Below are positions 32,885 through 39,825 of a stretch of DNA of 64,000 nucleotides, piece after piece. Origin of the DNA: Desulfurococcales archaeon (GTDB lineage Archaea; Thermoproteota; Thermoprotei_A; Sulfolobales; Acidilobaceae). A model generated the notes under the pieces. It saw only the letters and a list, made by a program, of their open reading frames with translations. It searched no databases and was not told the origin of the DNA. Position 1 is the stretch's first letter, and every line of letters starts with the position of its first letter. The translations under genes and the position numbers were made by a program. The stretch is taken from assembly GCA_015521705.1 (NCBI GenBank), contig WANR01000038.1, forward strand, positions 46,056-110,055, given 5' to 3'.

Positions 32885-34519
32885 CTGACAGGCACTCACT
32901 GGGTAGACGAAATCGTGGAGAGAATAGCTTCAAGGCTGGCCAGGGAGGGAGTGAAGGAAGTAGTACTGAATGGAGGGCTTAGCGTCTCAGGCCTGCAACA
33001 CATTGGGAGGCTCAGGGGCGAGGTGGTTCTAGTAGATGTCGTGGCCAGGGAGCTTGAGAAGAGAGGGTTTAAGGCTAGGAGAATGCTCACGCTGTACACA
33101 CAGGACCCTTGGAAGGGGAAGGAGGAACAGCTGTCAGCCTTCAGGGATAGGAGAGAAGCCCTGAAGTACAGGGGGTGGCCCCTCCACAGGGTGCCAGACC
33201 CCAGGGGGTGCCACGACAGCTGGGTAGACCACTACTGGTCGGACTTCGGCCCATACATTAAAGAGTTCTCGACGGGCAGCGTGGAGGTCGTAACAACTAC
33301 GCAGCTCTACAGGGGGCGCCTGAGGGAGTTCGTCTTAGAGACTATAGACAAGAGGGATCTAGTCAGGAGGGTTGTCAACAAGTATAGGGGGAGGAAGCCG
33401 TACCCCGAGAGCTGGATACCGGTGGAGCCAGTATGCTCTAGGTGTGGCAGGATCGACTCGACCGAGGCCCTTAGGGTGGAGGAAGGGTCAAGGGTGCTGT
33501 ATAAGTGCAACAACTGCGGCTACAGGGGTGTGGCTAGTATAGAGGACTCCAAGCTTAACTGGAGGATCGAGTGGGTCGGTGTCTGGAAGAGCCTAGGAGT
33601 GACGTTCGAGCCTTATGGCAAGGATCATGCAACGCCAGGCGGTAGCAGGGATAGCTGTAACGAGCTCGCGAGAACAGTCTATGGGTTTGAGCCGCCCGAG
33701 GGGGAGTGGTACGAGTGGGTCGCTTTCAGGAGAGGCGGCACGGAGAGTGATATGACTAGTAGCGGCTTTGTGGGCATAACGCCCAGGGAGTGGCTAGAAG
33801 TTGCGCATCCCGAAGTGCTCAGGTTCATATACTTGAGTGTCCACCCGCACCGAAGAATAGTTATAGACATGGCCGAGATCCCTGACTATTATGAGCAGTA
33901 CTATAGGGCTGAGAGGCTTTACTACAGCGCTGAAGCCCTCGGCGACGAGGGGGAGGCTAGATACCTCGCTAGGGCCTACGAGTTGGCCCAGCTAAAGAGT
34001 CCTCCATCAAGGCCCCGGCCACAGGTGCCCTACACGCATGCAGCCATACTAGCCCAGGTGGTAGGCGGCGATCTAGGCGAGGCGCTCAAGAGGCTCCAGA
34101 GGACAGGCCACGTGAGCGCAGATGCCAGCGTGGAGGAGAAGAGGTGGGCCATGGAGGTAGTGTCTAAGGCGGGTGAGTGGGCGAGCAAATACGCGCCGGG
34201 CCATTTAAGGTTCGAGATCCCAAGAGAAATCCCTAGAGAGGCTATAGACTCCATAAAGGACCCGGAGAGGCTGTATAGGCTATCTAGGATCCTCGAGGGC
34301 GTGGATCCCTGGGAGGAGAGCTTGATCAAGGAAGCCCTGATAAGATTCGGGAGGGACATGGAGCCGGGCGAGAGGAGGGAGTTCTACCGTGACTTCTACT
34401 TAGCCATTGTCGGGAAGCCCTCAGGGCCTAGAGCGGCACCCCTACTAGCTCTTCTAGACAAGAACTGGGTTGTGGAGAGGCTAAGAGAGCCTGCCGGCAA
34501 GAGGGTCGCTAATGCTTAG
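32885..34519 (+). CDS. lysK: Class I lysyl-tRNA synthetase
   Basis: Class I LysRS charges tRNA-Lys. The N-terminal THWVDEIVERI matches the family's opening HWADxIA motif, followed by GGLSVSGLQHIGR (the HIGH motif as HIGR), a zinc finger (CSRCG...CNNCG, about residues 183-206) and a helical anticodon-binding C-terminus. The family start motif lies upstream of the first canonical start (GTG 32915). Back to the stop at 32831 the frame has no ATG, GTG or TTG. The CTG at 32885 sits where a TATA box at 32854-32864 would start transcription, so I set the start there. The KMSKS loop appears degenerate (DMTSSGF, both lysines missing). Confidence 0.88.
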   Translation: MTGTHWVDEIVERIASRLAREGVKEVVLNGGLSVSGLQHIGRLRGEVVLVDVVARELEKRGFKARRMLTLYTQDPWKGKEEQLSAFRDRREALKYRGWPLHRVPDPRGCHDSWVDHYWSDFGPYIKEFSTGSVEVVTTTQLYRGRLREFVLETIDKRDLVRRVVNKYRGRKPYPESWIPVEPVCSRCGRIDSTEALRVEEGSRVLYKCNNCGYRGVASIEDSKLNWRIEWVGVWKSLGVTFEPYGKDHATPGGSRDSCNELARTVYGFEPPEGEWYEWVAFRRGGTESDMTSSGFVGITPREWLEVAHPEVLRFIYLSVHPHRRIVIDMAEIPDYYEQYYRAERLYYSAEALGDEGEARYLARAYELAQLKSPPSRPRPQVPYTHAAILAQVVGGDLGEALKRLQRTGHVSADASVEEKRWAMEVVSKAGEWASKYAPGHLRFEIPREIPREAIDSIKDPERLYRLSRILEGVDPWEESLIKEALIRFGRDMEPGERREFYRDFYLAIVGKPSGPRAAPLLALLDKNWVVERLREPAGKRVANA

Positions 34520-35546
34520 ACTCCTCTACAGGTTCCATGGGAGGCCCGTGTACGAGGTCGGCAGGCCGATCCCCCTCGTGGGCCACATATCCTTCGGCAT
34601 TATAGATAGGGGTACTAACGTGGTGCAGGTCAGGCCTTCAACCGTGTGCCCCCACTCTTGCATCTTCTGCAGTGTAGATGCCGGCCCCAGGCCTTGGTAT
34701 AGGTCTAGCGAGTACATGGTGAATCCCGGGTGGCTGGCCGCCTGGCTTAGAGAGGTTGTGAGGGTCAAGGGCGGGGGCGTGGAGGTACTCCTAGACGGGA
34801 TGGGAGAGCCCCTCACGCACCCGAGAATCACAGAGATCATCAGGCGCGCCAAGGAGACTAGGGGCGTTGAAAGGGTTGCCGTGGAGACTCACGGCGGGTT
34901 TCTTAGCAAGTCTCTTGCCCGCGAGCTGGAGAGGAGTGGGCTTGACAGGATAAACCTGAGCATAGACGCTGTCTCGCCGAAGCTTGCCTCAAGACTCGTG
35001 GGGGCTGCCTGGTACGACCCCTCAAGGATCTTGAGGATAGCCGAGTGGATAGTAGAGAACACCGGGATAGACGTCGTGCTAACCCCCGTCGTTGTTCCGG
35101 GCCTCAACGAAGGCGAGATAATAGGCCTCATAGAGTGGGCTAAGAGGGTTAGAGCCGGGGCCAAGAGTGGGTGGCCCACAGGAGTCCTCATACAGAAGTA
35201 CGAGTCCCATAGGTGGGGCAGGAAGATCCCAGGGATCAGGCCCTGGAGCTGGGACAGGTTCTACAAGTGGCTGGCAGGGCTTGAGGCTAGAACGGGCTAC
35301 AAGTTACTAGTGGAGCCCGAGGATCTAGGCTTCAAGAAGAAGCCCTCCCTGGAAAAGCCCTACAGGGCAGGCGAGAAGGTGAAGCTTGTAATCCTCGGCG
35401 ATGGCTTGAGAAAGGGAGAGCTACTGGCTATGGATATAAAAGCTACTAGGTCCTTCACCTACCTGTCCAAAGAGCCCCTGAGCCCGGGAAAGATCGTTGT
35501 TGCGAGGATTGTTAGGGACAAAGACAACATATACTTGGCTAGGTAA
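34512..35546 (+). CDS. Radical SAM protein with C-terminal TRAM-like domain
   Basis: This 344-residue radical SAM enzyme binds its [4Fe-4S] cluster through C46-x3-C50-x2-C53 (CPHSCIFC). The partial TIM barrel spans about residues 40-260 with the SAM-binding GMGEPL motif near 96-101. The C-terminal 70 residues (from about 275) form a beta-rich domain like TRAM, suggesting an RNA or nucleic-acid substrate. The start overlaps lysK by 8 nt, so they are cotranscribed. The product belongs to an archaeal family of predicted Fe-S oxidoreductases of unknown reaction. RNA modification is inference from the TRAM-like part. Confidence 0.8.
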   Translation: MLRLLYRFHGRPVYEVGRPIPLVGHISFGIIDRGTNVVQVRPSTVCPHSCIFCSVDAGPRPWYRSSEYMVNPGWLAAWLREVVRVKGGGVEVLLDGMGEPLTHPRITEIIRRAKETRGVERVAVETHGGFLSKSLARELERSGLDRINLSIDAVSPKLASRLVGAAWYDPSRILRIAEWIVENTGIDVVLTPVVVPGLNEGEIIGLIEWAKRVRAGAKSGWPTGVLIQKYESHRWGRKIPGIRPWSWDRFYKWLAGLEARTGYKLLVEPEDLGFKKKPSLEKPYRAGEKVKLVILGDGLRKGELLAMDIKATRSFTYLSKEPLSPGKIVVARIVRDKDNIYLAR

Positions 35547-35561
35547 GAAGGGAGCTCCCTA

Positions 35562-35921
35562 CTAGTACAGGTCCTCCGATATTTTCGGCTTCCTAGAGAA
35601 CTTTATCTTCTCCTCCTTGGCCAGCTCCTGCTCGAAGTCCTCAGCCTTCCTACTCCTGACGCCGTAGAGGCACCTGCCGTCGGGAAGTATGGCTCTCTTC
35701 TCGCACCAGGCGAACCTACAAGTTGCCCCGATGCACTTGTCCCCGATCCACGCGCACATGGCTGTCTTTATGGTCTTGCCCCTGTAGTAGTCCGTGGAGA
35801 TCCTTAAAGCTCTCTTGTTGCATCTGAAGAAGGGGCAGAGGGGGTTACATTTATCCCCGATAGGCATTGGCCTTGGTTCTCTCCTACCAGAGTCTCCAGG
35901 AAAACGTCTCCCCATACTCAA
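35562..35921 (-). CDS. Small cysteine-rich protein with internal repeat
   Basis: This 119-residue protein of unknown function has eight cysteines (25, 29, 34, 56, 63, 68, 73, 84). Two segments repeat one another: residues 22-39 (GDKC...C...C.KRAL) and 61-78 (GDKC...C...C.KRAI). The basic tail after residue 85 is probably disordered or nucleic-acid binding. The pattern suggests two metal (Zn or Fe-S) sites created by duplication. It lies convergent with the radical SAM gene and ahead of endA on the same strand, 75 nt apart. Confidence 0.7.
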   Translation of the reverse strand: MSMGRRFPGDSGRREPRPMPIGDKCNPLCPFFRCNKRALRISTDYYRGKTIKTAMCAWIGDKCIGATCRFAWCEKRAILPDGRCLYGVRSRKAEDFEQELAKEEKIKFSRKPKISEDLY

Positions 35922-35996
35922 TGGAGGAGTGCACCTCCCACCCTTCTAGGCGAGTGCCAGACACTATCTATCAAGCCTTCCCACACGTAATAAAAT

Positions 35997-36554
35997 TTAG
36001 GGTTTGAACCATTTAAACATTAGGTATAGTATTCTCTCGTCCCTTAGAGGCGTGGCCATTACGAACATCTTCCTCACGGAATGGCTCAGCCTCCCAGCCC
36101 TGACAATCTCCACAGGGTCTATAGCTTCCTCTGGCTCATACACGTGGACCACGTAGGGTGCGTGGTCTATGCCAGGCCCCAGCCTATAGACCGTGAAGTC
36201 TGCGCCAAACTTTAGCCCTGGCCTGGCTATCAGCTTCCTGTTCCTTAGATCCTTGTACACCTTGTATAGTAGCTCGAACTTTTTCATCTCCCCGAGGATC
36301 CTCCTTAAAGCCTCCAGTTCAACCCTGTTACCGTTAATATCAACTACTTCTAGAACCCCGTTCTCGGCCAGGTAGAGGGCTTCGAGTATGCTTAGTTTGA
36401 GGGGGGCGTCGAAGTTGGGGCCCTTGGGTTTCTGCACGCCTATGGGCTTCCCATAGTAGCCCATCGAGTAGAGCTTCCGCGATTCCTCCAGGTCTTCGAC
36501 TATCACGGATAAGCCTACAAGTATCCCCCTAAATCTCTTAGGCAAAGCATTCAC
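35997..36554 (-). CDS. endA: tRNA-splicing endonuclease
   Basis: This archaeal tRNA-intron endonuclease of 185 residues has the catalytic triad Tyr123 (FTVYRLG), His131 (GIDHAPYVVHV) and Lys162 (EIVRAGRLSHSVRK). It cuts introns at bulge-helix-bulge motifs of precursor tRNAs. The size is that of one catalytic subunit; in crenarchaea this often pairs with a structural paralogue, which is not in the window. It overlaps the PhoU-like gene by 4 nt and is read after it. Confidence 0.9.
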   Translation of the reverse strand: MNALPKRFRGILVGLSVIVEDLEESRKLYSMGYYGKPIGVQKPKGPNFDAPLKLSILEALYLAENGVLEVVDINGNRVELEALRRILGEMKKFELLYKVYKDLRNRKLIARPGLKFGADFTVYRLGPGIDHAPYVVHVYEPEEAIDPVEIVRAGRLSHSVRKMFVMATPLRDERILYLMFKWFKP

Positions 36555-37234
36555 CTGGCGGTTTTAGCGGCTTGGATCAGCCTCACATGGTAGCCGGCAC
36601 TAGCCACCCTGTCCATGAACTCTTCCAGCCTGTCTGCAACGTCTTTGGAGGCTATGAGGGCTACAGGGTCCCCATTGTATCTCTCAAAAATGCTGGCCAC
36701 CAGCTTCCTGTAGGCAGCATCAGCCTCTTCCTCCATCATCTCTATCTTGGAAATCTTGCCCGAGAGCAGCTTCAGGATCTCCTCGCTCGCATGGCTAGCC
36801 TCCTGGACCATCCGGACGGCTGAGGCTAGCATTGTAGAGGCGTCCGATGCCATCCTGTACATCTCTATGAGGCCTTTAGCAACGTCATCAGCCGCTGCCC
36901 CCTTCTTGCTGGATAATAGGAGCGTCATGTAGACGCCCAGCTCCAGGGAGGACACCGCCTCTGCAAGATCGTTGGCTATCATGGTGTACACGTCAGCCAT
37001 CTCCACTAGGCCCATCCTCCCAGCAGCTAGGTACTCGTGGAGCTTGTACCTGAGCTTCTGGACCTCGCCCTTGGCCCTCATTATGTCTTGCCTGTACAGC
37101 TTCTCGAGGGCCTCGGATCCCAGCCTGCCTTCTGCCACGCTTCTGCTGACCCTGAACGCTACGTTCTCCAGCTCCCTTGCCATGTTAGCTAGTATCTCTA
37201 ACAGCACGGCCTCAGTAATGTTACCACTATACAA
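36551..37234 (-). CDS. PhoU/DUF47-like helical protein
   Basis: This 227-residue all-helical protein resembles PhoU/DUF47 proteins that accompany phosphate transporters. The C-terminal half (EEEADAAYRKLVASIFERYNGDPVALIASKDVADRLEEFMDRV) has the acidic ExxxD metal-binding helices and the late DRLEEFMDR region of the family. No phosphate transporter gene lies nearby, so its partner is unknown. It overlaps endA by 4 nt; the second helical protein gene is 75 nt upstream. Confidence 0.7.
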   Translation of the reverse strand: MYSGNITEAVLLEILANMARELENVAFRVSRSVAEGRLGSEALEKLYRQDIMRAKGEVQKLRYKLHEYLAAGRMGLVEMADVYTMIANDLAEAVSSLELGVYMTLLLSSKKGAAADDVAKGLIEMYRMASDASTMLASAVRMVQEASHASEEILKLLSGKISKIEMMEEEADAAYRKLVASIFERYNGDPVALIASKDVADRLEEFMDRVASAGYHVRLIQAAKTAR

Positions 37235-37309
37235 TCCTTAACCACCAGAGGCTACCCATTAGTCCCTTATAGGGGCTATTATTGTTATTTAATATTTACT
37301 AATGTGACA

Positions 37310-37720
37310 CTAGCGCCTGGGCTTAAAGCCTCCAGCCAGCCTGCTAAAAACGCTCGCCAACTCCTCAGCCTCCTCCAGGTCCCTGGATACATCCACTACC
37401 TTGGAGGCCGAAGAGAGGAACTCCATTTCCTCCCTATACCCTGCGACCAGGTAGTAGCCCGCGAGAGCATTTATATCGTCCATCTCTTCCTCACCGGCCA
37501 GCTCCAGGGAGTCAAGCAGGGACTGGGCATCTTCAAGAAGCCTCTCCCTCAGGCCACGCAGGGACTCCAGGATCTCAGCCACCCTGCTAGCTACCGAAGG
37601 ATCCCGGGGAAGCGTCTCGGCTAGATAGGCGTACCTGCTCGCCTCTCTCAGCAGGCTTGCATGCTCTTGAAGCGACTCAGCCAGTCTGTTAATAGTGTAC
37701 TCGAGCATGTCCCTCTCCAA
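37310..37720 (-). CDS. Hypothetical helical protein
   Basis: This 136-residue protein is predicted to be fully alpha-helical, with heptad-like Leu/Ala spacing and many Glu and Arg residues. It has no membrane segment, no Cys and no recognised motif. It sits upstream of the PhoU-like gene on the same strand, and both are helical, so a shared function is possible but unproven. The start codon could also be the ATG four residues in (MLEYTINRL). Confidence 0.6.
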   Translation of the reverse strand: MERDMLEYTINRLAESLQEHASLLREASRYAYLAETLPRDPSVASRVAEILESLRGLRERLLEDAQSLLDSLELAGEEEMDDINALAGYYLVAGYREEMEFLSSASKVVDVSRDLEEAEELASVFSRLAGGFKPRR

Positions 37721-37857
37721 TGCTGGGCACCAGCTGTACTCCTAAGCGGGTCTTGTTGTGTTGGTGTCCATAATAATGATCAGTAGGGATCCCGGGGGGA
37801 TTTATTTTAGCCCGGTCTGCCGGGGTGCTGGGTAGGCGCCGCATGGCCCTGCACATC

Positions 37858-37864
37858 TTTTATA
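37858..37864 (+). promoter_or_regulatory. TATA box of the GH130-like gene
   Basis: TTTATAC at 37858-37864 is about 30 nt before the GTG at 37892 and 36 nt before the ATG at 37898, which is the usual spacing for a leaderless crenarchaeal gene. No Shine-Dalgarno is visible. Confidence 0.5.
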
Positions 37865-37891
37865 CCCCCCACTGGAATCAGGCTCCGATCG

Positions 37892-38974
37892 GTGTATATG
37901 GTGAGTAGTGGGGGGCTAGAGGGTATAGTATCGTCTTTAAAGGCTAAGGTGGAGAAGAGGAAAAAAGCCATTCAGGGGCTTAGAAGTAGGCGCGTGAGGG
38001 AGGTATTTGAGAGGGTTGCATGGATACCCCCCCGTTCCATAGTGGTGTCAAACCTTGCCTTGAGGCACCCCTCGGCTGTATTTAACCCGGGCGTCGTCTA
38101 CGAAGGCGGAACTTTCAAGGTATTCCCCCGACTCATTACAGGCTATTTCTGGTACTCTTCCGCGGTAGGCGTCTTTTCCTTGAGTGAGTCGCTTGTCTCG
38201 GACGGTGGGGCTCCAAGAGTATTGGAAGGACCCTTCGAGGCCAGGATAGTTGTTCATCCAAGCGAGGTTTGGGACATAACGGGGTGCGAGGATCCCAGGG
38301 TTGACAAGGTGGGTGACAAGTACCTAGTCCTCTACACGGGTGTTAGCCCGAAATGGGACAAGGTCCACGGCCTAGCGGTCCAGGGCTACGTATTCCTAGA
38401 CGAGGACTTCAACATTGTCGGCGGGAAGAGGTACTTCAGGCTGGAGGGCTTTCGAGGCGGCGAGGGGATCTACTGGTGGAAGGACTCGGCAGTGCTGGAT
38501 ATTAGGGGGGCTAAGGCCAACGTTCTCACGAGACCCTCAATAGAGGATATAGAAATAGCTTGGAGGGCCGTCGTAGACCTGGACACGGGAGCTATTGATC
38601 CTGAGAGCATGGAGCCAATACTGGGTACGGAGCCCTGGGAGAGGAAGATCGGGTGGTCTACAAACGCTGTGAGGCTGTCCAGCAACGAGTACCTAGTCGG
38701 GTGGCACGGGGTGGATAGGGAGAGCCACGCTTACCTGGAGGGAGTAGCCGTGGTCTCGAGGGAGGGGGAGCTTCTAGGCGTTTCCGACTACCTAATAGAG
38801 CCGAGGGATCTCAACGAGATGATGGGCGACAGGCCGGCGGTTATATTCGGCTGCGGCCTCGCGAGGGTAGGGGATCAGCTCTACTGGTTCGGGGGAGCCG
38901 CCGATACTATAATAGGCATCTATAGGGCCCCGCTGGACGACGTTCTAGAGACCATTAGGTGGGTCAGGGGCTGA
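37892..38974 (+). CDS. GH130-family glycoside phosphorylase-like protein
   Basis: This 360-residue five-bladed beta-propeller protein resembles GH130 beta-mannoside phosphorylases. It has the NPGVVYEGGTFKVFPR blade start near residues 69-84, GCEDPRVDKVGDKYLVLYTGVS near 131-152 (the acid Asp and substrate-contact motif) and a late FGCGLARVGDQLYWFGGAAD. In GH130 the enzyme cleaves beta-mannosides with phosphate. The N-terminal 40 residues are basic and probably lie outside the propeller. The substrate in archaea is uncertain, and a GH43/GH32-like hydrolase is the main alternative. Confidence 0.75.
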   Translation: MYMVSSGGLEGIVSSLKAKVEKRKKAIQGLRSRRVREVFERVAWIPPRSIVVSNLALRHPSAVFNPGVVYEGGTFKVFPRLITGYFWYSSAVGVFSLSESLVSDGGAPRVLEGPFEARIVVHPSEVWDITGCEDPRVDKVGDKYLVLYTGVSPKWDKVHGLAVQGYVFLDEDFNIVGGKRYFRLEGFRGGEGIYWWKDSAVLDIRGAKANVLTRPSIEDIEIAWRAVVDLDTGAIDPESMEPILGTEPWERKIGWSTNAVRLSSNEYLVGWHGVDRESHAYLEGVAVVSREGELLGVSDYLIEPRDLNEMMGDRPAVIFGCGLARVGDQLYWFGGAADTIIGIYRAPLDDVLETIRWVRG

Positions 38975-39033
38975 AGAGGGCCCAAGGCACTACAAGTACT
39001 CCTCTCTAGAACGGATCAGCTTAGAAAGTTATA

Positions 39034-39780
39034 ATGGATCTTGGAAAATACGTTTTAGGCGTGATCCTCGTAAAAAGAGAGTATCTTAGGGTGGACAGCG
39101 CCTTGCCCAGACATAGCTCTTCTACCCTAGAAGTCCTGACACTCCTAGCCCTGCTAATGGCGGGCCCTCTCCTAGGATCCCTGGCAGGATCCCAGGAAAT
39201 AATCACTGTCGAGCTAGGCGAGTTCTACTTCGAGCCCAGCACTATAACTATACCGGCGGGTCAGACGGTTAGGCTGGTTATCATGAATCTAGGCTCCATA
39301 TCCCATACCTTCACCGTGCCAGGGCTCAACATAGACGTCACACTAGGCCCCGGAGAGACTGTTGAGATAGAGGTTACAGCCGAGGAGCCTGGAGAGCTAG
39401 AGCTTGTTTGCAGGTTCCACATAGCGCAAGGCATGGTTGGAACCGTTGTGGTAGCACAGGCCCAGCCCGTCGAGACCGTCACAGTAACGGAGACAGTAAC
39501 AGAGACAGTGACGATCACGGAGACCCAGGCCGATCCAGGGGCTGAGACCGTGACTGTGGTAGAGACCATCGTTTCGACAGAGACAGTGACGACGACGCTC
39601 GAGCTGACAACCACGCTGGAACGCGTGGTGACTCAGACGGAGACAGTGACATCTACGGAGACAGTAACAGATACTACAACTGTGACAATAGAAGAAGCCA
39701 GGCTAGGCGTCTCAGCGCTTTTCCTGGTGATAGGAATTCTAGTGGGTGTTGCAGCCTCTTTCCTCCTACGCCGCGGCTAG
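39034..39780 (+). CDS. Cell-surface blue copper (cupredoxin) protein with Thr-rich stalk
   Basis: This 248-residue secreted protein has a signal-like hydrophobic stretch (about residues 31-50), a cupredoxin domain (55-140), a Thr/Glu/Val-rich stalk (147-222, repeated ETVT units) and a C-terminal transmembrane anchor (about 226-245). The type 1 copper ligands are His91, Cys126, His129 and Met134 (C-x2-H-x4-M). It should carry electrons at the outer face of the membrane. ATG 39034 leaves 30 residues before the signal; GTG 39091 is a possible later start. No redox partner is adjacent; PEP carboxykinase follows. Confidence 0.82.
   Translation: MDLGKYVLGVILVKREYLRVDSALPRHSSSTLEVLTLLALLMAGPLLGSLAGSQEIITVELGEFYFEPSTITIPAGQTVRLVIMNLGSISHTFTVPGLNIDVTLGPGETVEIEVTAEEPGELELVCRFHIAQGMVGTVVVAQAQPVETVTVTETVTETVTITETQADPGAETVTVVETIVSTETVTTTLELTTTLERVVTQTETVTSTETVTDTTTVTIEEARLGVSALFLVIGILVGVAASFLLRRG
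39464..39690 (+). repeat. Imperfect tandem repeats encoding the Thr-rich stalk
   Basis: GAGACAGTAAC/GAGACAGTGAC-type units (about 9-12 nt) recur in the cupredoxin gene, encoding ETVT repeats of the cell-wall-spanning stalk. These repeats are prone to length variation by slippage. Confidence 0.6.
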
Positions 39781-39825
39781 CAGGTCGAACGAGGGCCGCG
39801 TTAAGGATAGTGCCGGCCTAGTTTT

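Noticed and set aside
37800..37860. CCCGG-TCTG-CCGGG hairpin upstream of the GH130-like gene
   Set aside because: Only 5 bp in GC-rich DNA, too weak to call a regulatory element or RNA.
39261..39614. Val/Thr-rich open frame opposite the cupredoxin gene
   Set aside because: It is the complement of the ETVT repeat region; the copper ligands are on the plus strand.
39473..39690. Tandem repeats as a mobile or CRISPR-like element
   Set aside because: They are in frame and encode the Thr-rich stalk of a surface protein.
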